This document shows positions 29,182 to 37,933 of a stretch of 58,022 nt of DNA, piece by piece (the stretch's first letter is position 1; each line of letters starts with the position of its first letter). This DNA is from Candidatus Planktophila sp. GTDB lineage: Bacteria; Actinomycetota; Actinomycetes; Nanopelagicales; Nanopelagicaceae. Both the position numbers and the translations under genes were made by a program. The notes beneath the pieces are model-generated. The model was not told where the DNA came from. It was given only the letters and a program-made list of their open reading frames with translations, and ran no database searches. The DNA lies in assembly GCA_030649935.1 (NCBI GenBank), contig JAUSFN010000029.1:1-58022 (forward strand), read 5' to 3'.

Positions 29182-30227
29182 AAAAAACCGTCGTTGCCAT
29201 TATCTGTGGGGGTCGAAGTAGTGAACATGAGATTTCCTGTCTTTCAGCTGGCGGAGTTTTAGCAGGTTTGGATTTGGGGAAGTTTGAAGCCATCCTCATT
29301 GGAATCACCAAGGCGGGTAACTGGGTTCAGCTGCCTAGTGGTTACCCATTATCAATTATCAATGGTGTACTCCCAACCGTTATTGAGAGCCTCACACCTA
29401 TTGTCGCCGATGTCCATGGCTTTTCGGTCAACGGAAAACCATTGAACATTGATGTAATTTTCCCCACCCTGCATGGTCCTTATGGAGAAGATGGCACCAT
29501 TCAAGGCTTCTTTGAAACTGCAGGTATTTCCTACGTTGGAAGTGGAGTCATGGCATCTGCAGCGGCCATGGATAAGTCATTTTCTAAGATGATCTTTGCC
29601 GCTTCAGGCATGAACGTGGCCAGCGGCGTCGTCGTTAGTAGAACTGACTGGAAATCAAAGTGTGCAGATATTGCCTATCCAGTCTTCGTCAAACCCGCTC
29701 GCGGCGGATCAAGTCGTGGAACTAACAAAGTTAAATCGAGCACAGATTTAGAGGTTGCACTCAAAGACGCATTTACTTTTGATCGCAAAGTGATGGTTGA
29801 AGAGGCAATAGTGGGACGCGAGATTGAGTGTGCAGTTCTTGAAAAAGATGGTCAAGTGATGGCATCGGTTGTTGGCGAAATAGTAATTGATAGTAAATAT
29901 GAGTTCTATGACTTTGAGGCGAAATATTTAGATGATGCAACAACAGTTAATGTTCCAGCTGACATTCCGGCCTCTGCCAGTGAAGAGATTCGCGCCAAGG
30001 CAGTACAAGCATTTAAATCACTTGGGTGTAGTGGATTGGCTCGCGTTGATTTTTTCTATACAGAAATGAAGGAAATTGTTATTAATGAGATCAACACAAT
30101 GCCAGGATTTACTGGAACTTCCATGTATCCAAAGTTAATGGCAGCTTCTGGGGTCGACTACTCATCTTTAATTACTGCGCTAATTGACACTGGGCTCACG
30201 CGAAGCAATGGAGTACTTGGCAATTAA
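29178..30227 (+). CDS. ddl: D-alanine--D-alanine ligase
   Basis: ATP-grasp ligase making D-Ala-D-Ala for peptidoglycan, 349 residues. N-terminal GGRSSEHEISCLSA, the GEDGTIQGFFE loop, YPVFVKPARGGSSRG and the metal-binding NEINTMPGFTGTSMYPKL are intact. It closes the plsC-gpsA-ddl operon, the same order as in mycobacteria. The convergent SPFH gene lies 38 bases away. Confidence 0.96.
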   Translation: MKKTVVAIICGGRSSEHEISCLSAGGVLAGLDLGKFEAILIGITKAGNWVQLPSGYPLSIINGVLPTVIESLTPIVADVHGFSVNGKPLNIDVIFPTLHGPYGEDGTIQGFFETAGISYVGSGVMASAAAMDKSFSKMIFAASGMNVASGVVVSRTDWKSKCADIAYPVFVKPARGGSSRGTNKVKSSTDLEVALKDAFTFDRKVMVEEAIVGREIECAVLEKDGQVMASVVGEIVIDSKYEFYDFEAKYLDDATTVNVPADIPASASEEIRAKAVQAFKSLGCSGLARVDFFYTEMKEIVINEINTMPGFTGTSMYPKLMAASGVDYSSLITALIDTGLTRSNGVLGN

Positions 30228-30235
30228 GCCCTTAA

Positions 30236-30259
30236 AATAGTTAATCGCAGCTAACTATT
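30236..30259. terminator. Possible bidirectional hairpin between ddl and the SPFH gene
   Basis: AATAGTTA (30236-30243) and TAACTATT (30252-30259) form a perfect 8-bp stem with an 8-base loop between two convergent genes. It is AT-rich and lacks long U-runs on both sides, so termination strength is doubtful. Confidence 0.4.
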
Positions 30260-30265
30260 AATCCT

Positions 30266-31132
30266 TTAACTTCCTTTGAAGGCCTTCATAATCTGTGCCA
30301 TTCCACCACTTAAGTCGGCAGGAATTACCCAAATCTTGCTGGCAGTACCATTTGCAATCACTGGAAGCTGCTGAAGATACTGATATGCCAGTACATTCTC
30401 ATCAGGATTTGCAGCATGCACCGCACCAAAGACCTTCTTTATCGCCTCGGCTTCACCTTCAGCGCGCAAAACTGCGGCCTGGGCATCGCCCTCAGCGCGC
30501 AAAATCTCCGCCTGGCGCGCACCTTCTGCGGTAAGGATCTGGCTTTGTTTTTCACCCTCTGCAGTCAAAATTGCAGCACGCTTATCACGCTCGGCGCGCA
30601 TCTGCTTCTCCATCGACTCCTGGACGCTTGGCGGTGGATCAATTGCCTTAATCTCAACGCGGTTGACTCGGACTCCCCATTTACCGGTTGCATCATCTAG
30701 AACAACTCGAAGTGCGGTATTAATGGAATCTCGTGAAGTAAGCGCCGCCTCCAGATCCAAACTACCAACAACGTTACGAAGAGTTGTTACGGTTAACTGC
30801 TCAATACCTTGTATGTAGTTTTCAATCTCATAAATCGCAGACTTTGGATCAGTGACTTGAAAGTAGATAACGGTGTCGATTGATACTACTAAGTTATCTT
30901 CTGTAATTACTGGTTGTGGCGGAAAAGAGACTACACGCTCTCGCATATCGATCAACGGCTTCAAGCGATCAACGAATGGAATAATAATGACAAGACCTGC
31001 ACCAATTGTACGATGGTAGCGACCTAATCGTTCTACTAAGCCTGTGCTAGCTTGTGGAATTATTCGAATCGCTCGGGAAAGAACGACCGCAAAGATTAGA
31101 ACGAGCAACGCCAAAACTCCATATTGAACCAT
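30266..31132 (-). CDS. SPFH/stomatin-prohibitin family protein (QmcA-like)
   Basis: Membrane-anchored scaffold of 288 residues: one N-terminal helix (YGVLALLVLIFAVVLSRAI), an SPFH domain (VERLGRYHRTIGAGLVIIIPFVD, RERVVSFPPQPVITEDN) and a C-terminal alanine/glutamate-rich coiled coil with repeats of ILTAEGEKQS / ILRAEGDAQA type. Such proteins organise membrane microdomains. It follows the NfeD-like gene by 6 bases, the standard stomatin-NfeD operon. Confidence 0.93.
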   Translation of the reverse strand: MVQYGVLALLVLIFAVVLSRAIRIIPQASTGLVERLGRYHRTIGAGLVIIIPFVDRLKPLIDMRERVVSFPPQPVITEDNLVVSIDTVIYFQVTDPKSAIYEIENYIQGIEQLTVTTLRNVVGSLDLEAALTSRDSINTALRVVLDDATGKWGVRVNRVEIKAIDPPPSVQESMEKQMRAERDKRAAILTAEGEKQSQILTAEGARQAEILRAEGDAQAAVLRAEGEAEAIKKVFGAVHAANPDENVLAYQYLQQLPVIANGTASKIWVIPADLSGGMAQIMKAFKGS

Positions 31133-31138
31133 CTCTAT

Positions 31139-31564
31139 TTACCCTTTCTGCTTAACTACTGCAGTTGCGCCTTCAATGGCAACAACTACGACCTGAGCAC
31201 CAATGTGAATCTGACCAGTATTACTACGAGCACTCCACGTTTCTCCGTTGAGTTTTACTAAACCTTGGTCTTGTGTAACAACTGATAAAGCAACCGCATT
31301 CGCACCGATAAGCGCCTCTACATTAGTTGCCTGATTTGCAGGCTTCTTTTTCAAATGGCGAAGTGCGATTGGACGCAAAAACATCAGCGAACCAGCAGCC
31401 CCGACACCAAATACAACGCCCTGAACAACAACTCCAAAGCCCATCCCATGAGCACCAGCTGCAAGTAGGGCTGAAAAGGCAAGGGAGGCGAAGAGCAAAT
31501 CAACGGTCAGCATTTCCACAACGAGCAAGATTCCTGCGGCAAGAAGCCACATCCAGATCTGCAT
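31139..31564 (-). CDS. NfeD-like membrane protein
   Basis: Short NfeD of 141 residues with two to three N-terminal membrane helices and a C-terminal OB-fold domain (ALIGANAVALSVV ... VKLNGETWSARS). It lacks the serine-protease domain of long NfeD. A GGAGG site lies 9 bases before the ATG. It is the partner of the downstream SPFH protein. Confidence 0.92.
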   Translation of the reverse strand: MQIWMWLLAAGILLVVEMLTVDLLFASLAFSALLAAGAHGMGFGVVVQGVVFGVGAAGSLMFLRPIALRHLKKKPANQATNVEALIGANAVALSVVTQDQGLVKLNGETWSARSNTGQIHIGAQVVVVAIEGATAVVKQKG

Positions 31565-31629
31565 CTAATGAACCTCCATCTAGAGAGTGCAACTTTTCTC
31601 TTTTAGCAAGCCTACTCGGGTAGTTGGAT

Positions 31630-31661
31630 GCAGCCAATCGAAATCCTGGGAAACCAGCTGC
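31630..31661 (+). other. Possible structured RNA leader upstream of the molybdopterin enzyme
   Basis: A hairpin CTGG-GAAA-CCAG (31646-31657) with a GNRA-type tetraloop is followed at once by CTGC, which can pair with GCAG at 31630-31633 across a 12-base bulge. The element sits 50 bases before the next gene. It is short, and no known riboswitch was recognised. Confidence 0.25.
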
Positions 31662-31712
31662 TTTCAACACCACCTTAAGGAGTTAGGTTCATAGATACAT
31701 ATATGCCAATCT

Positions 31713-33989
31713 ATGGGTGTGTCAGAGACTGGTGCCGAGAGAATTGCCTACCGGACGTGCCCATTGTGTGAGGCAACATGTGGACTGGCAATAACTCTAA
31801 AAGATGAACAAGTTTTGCAAATTCGCGGTGATAAAGATGATGTTTTCAGTAAAGGTTTCATCTGCCCCAAGGGCACAACACTAAAAGCGCTGCACGAAGA
31901 TCCAGATAGATTGCGAAAACCACTCATAAAGCGCAATGGTGAGCATGTTGAAGTTTCTTGGCAAGAAGCCTGGCAGGAAGTTGAACGTGGTTTGATGCAG
32001 GTTATAAATACGTACGGTCGTGACTCAGTTGGAACATATGTCGGAAATCCTAATGCACACAACCTCGCACCGCTCTTATACAACAGAACATGGATGCAAG
32101 CCCTAGGTACAACTAAGCACTTTAGCGCTTCATCAGTAGATCAACTTCCAAAACAGATTGCGTCTGGATACATGTTTGGTAGTGCAACTTCAGTAGCGAT
32201 TCCTGATCTTGATCGAACCGATTACGTATTAATGTTAGGTGCTAATCCATATGTTTCAAACGGCAGTTTGTGCACTGCTCCAGATTTTCCAGGAAGGCTC
32301 GAGGCAATGCGTGCCCGAGGCGGAAAACTTGTTGTGGTTGACCCACAACGAACACGTAGTGTGGAAAAGTCCGACGAATGGTTAGCAATTAGACCAAATG
32401 GAGATGCATTTTTATTGGCAGCAATAGCGCACACAATTATTAACAACGGGCGCGCTGATGTCGGTGATCATCTGCGCCTTCATACAGCCGGCTTTGATGA
32501 ATTGCCTGCCGCACTCAAAGCGTTCTCTCCAGAAGCAGTTGCGAATGTGACAGGTATTGAAGCCCAAACAATTAGAAGAGTTGCAATGGAACTCTGTGAT
32601 GCACCTACCGCCCTTGTTTACGGTCGTATCGGTACAACGACCGTGAGTTTTGGTACTACCGCATCGTGGTTAGTTGATGTAATTAACATCATTACAGGTA
32701 ATTTAGATAAAGTTGGTGGTGTCATGTTTACCTTGCCCGCAGCGGGTGGACAGACAACTCGAGGTAAACCAGGGCGGGGTAAAGGATTTCGGATTGGAAA
32801 CAGATTCTCGCGAGTTCGAGGTTTTCCTGAGGCTATAGGTGAATTTCCAGCAGCGCTCATGGCTGAAGAGATTCTCACCGAGGGCCCTGGTCAGATAAAG
32901 GCTATGGTCACTATGGCCGGTAATCCGGTTCTTTCAACTCCAAATGGGCAACAAATTGAACGAGCTTTTGAATCGCTAGATTTTATGATCAGCGTTGATA
33001 TTTATCTTAATGAAACAACACGCCATGCCAATGTGATTCTTCCACCACCATCACATCTAGAACGCAGTCACTACGACATGATTTTCACATCATTTTCGGT
33101 GCGTAACGTTGCTAATTACTCGGCTCCTGTACTTGAAAGAAAAAGTGGAGATCCAGATGAGTGGCAAATCCTTGCAAAGTTAGCAGGAATAGCGCAAGGC
33201 TATGGTGCAGACATTGATCCTGCTGTGGTCGATGATCACATATTTAACTCGCTTCTAGAAAAATTTTTAAAAGATGAATTATCCCAAATTCATGGGCGCG
33301 ATGAAAGAGAAATCCGAGAGGAGATTGATTCTTCCGGAGCTCGCGGACCAGAGAGAATTTTAGATTTACTACTTCGTACTGGACCATATGGTGATGCATA
33401 TGGGGCTAATCCAAAGGGAATTAATTTACAAACCCTTAAAAATCAGCCACATGGAATGGATTTTGGGCCACTCATGCCAAGAATTCCAGAAGTTCTACGC
33501 ACGCCAAGTGGAAAGATTGAACTGGCCCCTGCTGAGATAGTGGCTGATTTAATACGTCTGGAAAATGCTCTCGATGATTTTGATGTAGAAGAATTCTTAC
33601 TAGTTGGTCGCCGACATCTGCGCTCGAATAATTCATGGATGCATAACATAGAAACCCTAGTTAAAGGCGCTACTCGTTGCACATTACAGATGCATCCTGA
33701 TGATGCCCACCAGATTGGCATAAGTGATGGAGAAAAGGCTCGCATCTCAAGTCGAGTGGGCACACTTGATGTTTTTGTAGAAATAACTAAGAATATTCGC
33801 CCCCGAGTGGTCAGTCTTCCTCATGGCTGGGGCCACAATCTAGTTGGCACGAAAATGAACATCGCCTCTGCCGTATCTGGCGTCAACACAAATGTGCTCA
33901 CAGATGAAGAACAAATGGACCCATTATCTGGAAATGCAGTGCTCAACGGAATTCCAGTAAAGATCCTTGCAGTTGCCACGCCACTATAA
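31713..33989 (+). CDS. Molybdopterin-dependent oxidoreductase (formate dehydrogenase/nitrate reductase superfamily)
   Basis: Bis-MGD enzyme of 758 residues. The N-terminal [4Fe-4S] motif is CPLCEATCGL then FICPKG (CxxCxxxC...C), followed by the molybdopterin core (VLMLGANPYVSNGS, VVVDPQRTRS, MVTMAGNPVLSTPNG) and the C-terminal MGD-binding domain (SNNSWMHNIETLV, VSLPHGWGHN). No electron-transfer or membrane subunit is encoded beside it, and there is no twin-arginine signal, so it should be cytoplasmic. Actinobacteria commonly carry such lone proteins; the substrate is unknown. No good Shine-Dalgarno precedes the ATG at 31713. Confidence 0.87.
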   Translation: MGVSETGAERIAYRTCPLCEATCGLAITLKDEQVLQIRGDKDDVFSKGFICPKGTTLKALHEDPDRLRKPLIKRNGEHVEVSWQEAWQEVERGLMQVINTYGRDSVGTYVGNPNAHNLAPLLYNRTWMQALGTTKHFSASSVDQLPKQIASGYMFGSATSVAIPDLDRTDYVLMLGANPYVSNGSLCTAPDFPGRLEAMRARGGKLVVVDPQRTRSVEKSDEWLAIRPNGDAFLLAAIAHTIINNGRADVGDHLRLHTAGFDELPAALKAFSPEAVANVTGIEAQTIRRVAMELCDAPTALVYGRIGTTTVSFGTTASWLVDVINIITGNLDKVGGVMFTLPAAGGQTTRGKPGRGKGFRIGNRFSRVRGFPEAIGEFPAALMAEEILTEGPGQIKAMVTMAGNPVLSTPNGQQIERAFESLDFMISVDIYLNETTRHANVILPPPSHLERSHYDMIFTSFSVRNVANYSAPVLERKSGDPDEWQILAKLAGIAQGYGADIDPAVVDDHIFNSLLEKFLKDELSQIHGRDEREIREEIDSSGARGPERILDLLLRTGPYGDAYGANPKGINLQTLKNQPHGMDFGPLMPRIPEVLRTPSGKIELAPAEIVADLIRLENALDDFDVEEFLLVGRRHLRSNNSWMHNIETLVKGATRCTLQMHPDDAHQIGISDGEKARISSRVGTLDVFVEITKNIRPRVVSLPHGWGHNLVGTKMNIASAVSGVNTNVLTDEEQMDPLSGNAVLNGIPVKILAVATPL

Positions 33990-33992
33990 AAA

Positions 33993-34097
33993 ATGGGAAG
34001 AGGCGGCTTTATTAGAGAGCTAGTGATTAAGAGCTATCCGAAAGCCAATAAAGACTATGATTTGTACTTTAATCGCCACGGCCTTGTATCGCACTAA
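33993..34097 (+). CDS. Possible small protein, 34 residues
   Basis: A small frame (MGRGGFIRELVIKSY and on to HGLVSH) fills most of the 130-base gap between the molybdopterin enzyme and the esterase, starting 3 bases after the preceding stop. It has no recognised family and no clear ribosome binding site. It may be chance, a remnant, or a real small protein. Confidence 0.25.
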   Translation: MGRGGFIRELVIKSYPKANKDYDLYFNRHGLVSH

Positions 34098-34119
34098 CAG
34101 AAATTTAGGTAATTAATTC

Positions 34120-35058
34120 ATGGTACTTAAAAAAGAGTTTGCTGACTATCTTGCGCTGCGCGAAAAAATGAACCTTCCTGCTCCATGGGAAATTTCAATG
34201 GAGGATTTTAGATCCCGCACACTCCCTATAAGGGACTTTATTGGACAACCTGAGCCAATCTTTAGCATTGAAAATCGAATTATTTCAGGACCTAATGGTT
34301 ATTTGCCAATAAGAATCTACCGCCCAAGCGCAGAGCCTAACCTTCCCGTGATGCTTTATTTCCATGGTGGGGGTTGGGTTATCGGGAATATGGATGGAAA
34401 TGAGCCCACCGTATGTTCTCTCGCCAATAAAGGTAATTTCGTAGTTGTTCAAGTTCAATATCAGAAAGCCCCTGAGCATCCGTTTCCAGCTCCATTTAAT
34501 GATTGCTATGCGGCCTTGGTTTGGGTCGTAAGAAATGCTGATCATTTAAAAATTGATGCAACGAAAATTGGAGTTGGTGGCGATAGCGCTGGGGGAAATT
34601 TGGCTGCGGCAGTTGCAATAAAGTGTAGAGATACAAGTTTGGTTGAATTAGCGTTTCAGATGCTTGTGTATCCCTGCACTGGTAATGATGGTTCACTGCC
34701 TAGTGCAATAAAAAATGCTGAGGGCTATGGCTTAACTTCAAAGATTATGCGTTGGTTTGAATTTCAATATATTGGTTCCGATTCGGATCTTCTCAATCCA
34801 TATGCATTTCCAGCTTACTGTAAGAATTTAACTGGCTTGGCACCAGCAGTTTTGGTGACTGCTGAATTTGATCCTTTAGCCGATGATGGCAAGCTTTATG
34901 CGCAAGCACTGAATGCCGCCGAAGTTCCGGTTGTTTTTAAAGAGTTTGAGGGTGCGATTCACGGCTTTAATGCATTGGCAGGCGTTGCACCAGATGTTGC
35001 AAAAGAAGCTCAACTCTATCTAGCTCGAAGCATCAATTCTTTCTTGGCTCGACTTTAG
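34120..35058 (+). CDS. Alpha/beta hydrolase of the hormone-sensitive lipase family
   Basis: Esterase/lipase of 312 residues. Oxyanion motif YFHGGGWVIGN, nucleophile GGDSAGGN, acid in EFDPLADDG and catalytic histidine in AIHGFNAL are all present in family order. It has no signal peptide. The biological ester is unknown. It stands alone between the molybdopterin enzyme and a convergent amidohydrolase. Confidence 0.92.
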   Translation: MVLKKEFADYLALREKMNLPAPWEISMEDFRSRTLPIRDFIGQPEPIFSIENRIISGPNGYLPIRIYRPSAEPNLPVMLYFHGGGWVIGNMDGNEPTVCSLANKGNFVVVQVQYQKAPEHPFPAPFNDCYAALVWVVRNADHLKIDATKIGVGGDSAGGNLAAAVAIKCRDTSLVELAFQMLVYPCTGNDGSLPSAIKNAEGYGLTSKIMRWFEFQYIGSDSDLLNPYAFPAYCKNLTGLAPAVLVTAEFDPLADDGKLYAQALNAAEVPVVFKEFEGAIHGFNALAGVAPDVAKEAQLYLARSINSFLARL

Positions 35059-35075
35059 AATTTTAGAGGCCAGAC

Positions 35076-36680
35076 TCACAATGATATTTCAACTGGCAGA
35101 CCATTTTTATATAGCGCTTTAATACCCACTGTGGATACTTGCCAAGGTTCAATGTCCAGCAAGTTTTTATCTAAAACTATGAAGTCAGCCTTCAAGCCTA
35201 TCTTTAGCTCACCGCGTTCTAGCTCGCGAAACATTTGATAGGCAGCGCTTTTTGTGTAGAAAGTCAGTGACTCCTCTAATGTGATCGCTTCGGCTATGTT
35301 CCATCCATCCCCATCTTTGACTCCAGGGGCTAGTCGATTAACAGGAACCCCTAAGGCGCGTAGTGGAATTTCACTTGTTACGGGCCAATCACTTCCAAAG
35401 GCAATAGTTGCGCCGCTATCTATCAAAGTGCGCAGGCGATACTGAGAATCATTTCGCTTTCGACCAATGCGCGGCAAAAACAACTCTTTGTTCATTGGAT
35501 CTAAGTAGCACCAGAGCGGCTGAATATTGGCGATTACCCCCAAAGCTTTAAAACGAGGTAGATCCTCATCGCAGATCAACTGGGCATGAACAATGACAGG
35601 ACGCCGATCCCACGTTGGATTTACCCGTATCATGGCTTCAATTGAGTCCAAGGCCTGCTTTACTGCGGCATCTCCAATGGCATGAATATGAACTTGGAAC
35701 TTCAGCGCGTCGAAGGCAACCAGAGCATCTATTAACTCATCATCGCCCCAAATTTTTATTCCATTCGTATCTGGATTATCTAAATAGGGATCTACTAACG
35801 CGGCAGTACCGGCCGAAAGCGCGCCATCGGCTAAAAACTTAATGCTATTGACTTGTACTAAATCTGGATTGGGTAATGCTGCGAACTCATCTCGCAAAGA
35901 ATTACACTCTTCTAACTTTCCTCCCCATGTTGTTGGAGTTACTAAGAGAGATAGGTTCATTGCAATCGTTAAATCTCCAGATTGTGCTGCAGACAAGTAA
36001 GCCTTGGCCATATCTTTCTCAACCCACGAATCGATGGCGCATGTGACTCCAGAATCTAAATATGCAGTACATGCACTTTTAATCGCTTGCACATCACTTG
36101 AAATCGAGTCTGAGGGTGCTCTATCTAGGATTAAGGCCATTGCTGTGGGTTCGCGGAATGTGCCTTTAGGTGTGCTGTCGTGGCGACGGGCAATCGTGCC
36201 ACCAATCGGATCCACTGTTTCAAGAGTGATTGCGGCAAGTTCCAACGCTTTGCTGTTAACCCAAATCGTATGATGATCTACTGCATGTAATACGACGGGG
36301 CGATCACTAACGACTGAATCTAACCAGTGGGCATCAAAGTCCCCGCCATCAATAATCGCCGCTTCATATGCCCCGCCGATAATCCACGCTTGATCTGGGT
36401 TATTGATTGCAAAACTTTCTACTTCTCTGAGAATTTCATCGACTGAGTCGAGCCCATTGATCTTTGGGCCGGCCGCTTCTCGACCGCCAAAAATGGGGTG
36501 AGCATGCCCATCAATAAATGAAGGAATTACAAATGCGCCATTTAAATCAATGCTTTGATCGAACTGCGATTCTAGGGCCTGTACACCAGTTGCGATGATA
36601 CTTTCACCTTCGATGAGAATTCCATCAAAGATTTCTTTTCCATGAGACCAGCACGCGGCATTATGAAATAGCGTACGCAC
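35076..36680 (-). CDS. Amidohydrolase family 3 protein (YtcJ-like)
   Basis: Metal-dependent hydrolase of 534 residues. The first metal motif is FIDGHAHPIFGG; later HIHAIGDAAVKQAL, HAQLI and FGSDWPVTSEIP match the amidohydrolase 3 / YtcJ subgroup. No leader peptide is seen. The substrate is unknown. It may be read with the small Lrp-type protein that precedes it by 14 bases on the reverse strand. Confidence 0.9.
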   Translation of the reverse strand: MRTLFHNAACWSHGKEIFDGILIEGESIIATGVQALESQFDQSIDLNGAFVIPSFIDGHAHPIFGGREAAGPKINGLDSVDEILREVESFAINNPDQAWIIGGAYEAAIIDGGDFDAHWLDSVVSDRPVVLHAVDHHTIWVNSKALELAAITLETVDPIGGTIARRHDSTPKGTFREPTAMALILDRAPSDSISSDVQAIKSACTAYLDSGVTCAIDSWVEKDMAKAYLSAAQSGDLTIAMNLSLLVTPTTWGGKLEECNSLRDEFAALPNPDLVQVNSIKFLADGALSAGTAALVDPYLDNPDTNGIKIWGDDELIDALVAFDALKFQVHIHAIGDAAVKQALDSIEAMIRVNPTWDRRPVIVHAQLICDEDLPRFKALGVIANIQPLWCYLDPMNKELFLPRIGRKRNDSQYRLRTLIDSGATIAFGSDWPVTSEIPLRALGVPVNRLAPGVKDGDGWNIAEAITLEESLTFYTKSAAYQMFRELERGELKIGLKADFIVLDKNLLDIEPWQVSTVGIKALYKNGLPVEISL

Positions 36681-36694
36681 TGTCTGTTAAAAAA

Positions 36695-36928
36695 TTAGTA
36701 AGTTACTGGGCAAGTTAGTGTACGAGTTATTCCAGGGACTGCCTGAACCTTTGACAAGATAACGCGGCCAAACTCTTCCATGCTTGGCGCTTCAGCACGC
36801 ATAATGACATCGTATGGTCCAGTTACACCTTCAGAGAGAGTCACGCCAGCGATTGACGAGACGGCTTTCGCAACCGAACTAGCTTTGCCGACCTCGGTTT
36901 GAATTAAAATGTAGGCCTGAATTGACAT
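36695..36928 (-). CDS. Stand-alone Lrp/AsnC ligand-binding (RAM) domain protein
   Basis: A 77-residue protein made only of the C-terminal ligand-binding domain of Lrp/AsnC regulators (AYILIQTEVGKASSVAKAV, EGVTGPYDVIMRAEAPSMEEF). The frame is open to 37063, but ATG 36928 has AAAGGA 8 bases before it and matches the family start. Without DNA-binding helices it cannot act like Lrp alone; it may sense amino acids as an oligomer. It is divergent from thiL, a conserved actinobacterial pairing. Confidence 0.85.
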   Translation of the reverse strand: MSIQAYILIQTEVGKASSVAKAVSSIAGVTLSEGVTGPYDVIMRAEAPSMEEFGRVILSKVQAVPGITRTLTCPVTY

Positions 36929-36990
36929 CGCTTTTTCCTTTCGTTGGTGGCCAAAGGCTACTTCAGAGAAGGTGTTACTGACCAGTGGAT

Positions 36991-36996
36991 TAAGGT
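36991..36996 (+). promoter_or_regulatory. -10 element of thiL, leaderless type
   Basis: TAAGGT ends 7 bases before the thiL ATG at 37004 and supports that start over the longer open frame from 36944. Confidence 0.55.
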
Positions 36997-37003
36997 TAGG
37001 GCT

Positions 37004-37924
37004 ATGAACTTTGATGAGGCTCACGTCATCGCCACCGTAGCAGAAATCTTCCGAGGCGATCACACTGGAGTTCTTGTTGGTATTGGCGATGACGCAGCGG
37101 TCGTTAAAACCTCACCGCACTCGGTTATTACTACCGATATGGCCGTGGAAGGTACACATTTCAATCTCGAATGGTCGTGTGCATTTGATATTGGACGAAA
37201 GGTAACGGCTGCAAACTTAGCCGATATTTTTGCGATGGGGGCTACGCCGCAGTACTTGGTAGTAGCGCTGACTTTGACTGGCTCTGAAACGATGGAATGG
37301 ATAAGTGATTTAGCCCATGGAATAGCCCATGAAGCTAAGAGTTGTGGAGTCGTAGTCGTCGGCGGAGATCTAACGCGGGGTGTGATTAAAGTTATTTCAA
37401 TGACGGCAATTGGTGAAGTCGAAAAGCCTATAACTCGAGGTGGCGCTCAACTTGGTGATTCAATCTATGTAACATCACTTCCCGGTTGGTCGGCTGCCGG
37501 TCTTGCAGTAATTCAAAAAGATGGAATCGATGACCTTGAAGCCTATGCAATAGAAGAGTTTTGCGCACCGAACGTTGATTATTGGGCGGCACGTGCGATG
37601 GCGAATTCAGGTGCCAGCGCGATGTGTGATGTTAGTGACTCACTCATTACCCAGGCTGAGCAAATGGCACTGGCCTCTGGGCTTGGATTCACATTTTTTA
37701 AGCATGCCTTCATTGCAGATTCCGAATTTACTGCGCTCAATGAGTTAGCTAAGAAAGAGGGAATTGATGTGTGGCAATGGATATTTGCTGGGGGAGAGGA
37801 TCATGTTTTCCTTGCAACGGGCCTGAATTTACCTGGCCTGTGCGTTGGGGAAGTTGTTGTAGGCAGCGGTGTTACAGGTTTGGAAATGAAAAAAGCGCCA
37901 GATACCTGGCGCCATTTCAATTGA
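37004..37924 (+). CDS. thiL: Thiamine-monophosphate kinase
   Basis: Phosphorylates thiamine monophosphate to the active cofactor. Key motifs: GIGDDAAVV near residue 30, TTDMAVEGTHF, ANLADIFAMGATP, GGDLTRG and CDVSDSLITQ. Length 306 residues from ATG 37004. Its last dozen codons also contain the terminator of the convergent rpmB (37889-37912), so the coding 3' end is constrained by two functions. Confidence 0.95.
   Translation: MNFDEAHVIATVAEIFRGDHTGVLVGIGDDAAVVKTSPHSVITTDMAVEGTHFNLEWSCAFDIGRKVTAANLADIFAMGATPQYLVVALTLTGSETMEWISDLAHGIAHEAKSCGVVVVGGDLTRGVIKVISMTAIGEVEKPITRGGAQLGDSIYVTSLPGWSAAGLAVIQKDGIDDLEAYAIEEFCAPNVDYWAARAMANSGASAMCDVSDSLITQAEQMALASGLGFTFFKHAFIADSEFTALNELAKKEGIDVWQWIFAGGEDHVFLATGLNLPGLCVGEVVVGSGVTGLEMKKAPDTWRHFN
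37889..37912 (-). terminator. Intrinsic terminator of rpmB inside the thiL coding end
   Basis: On the reverse strand a perfect GC-rich stem GCGCCAG-GTAT-CTGGCGC is followed by six U residues. It starts 22 bases beyond the rpmB stop. On the forward strand the same bases encode thiL residues KKAPDTWR. In the forward direction no U-run follows, so it is one-directional. Confidence 0.9.
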
Positions 37925-37933
37925 GAAAATTTA

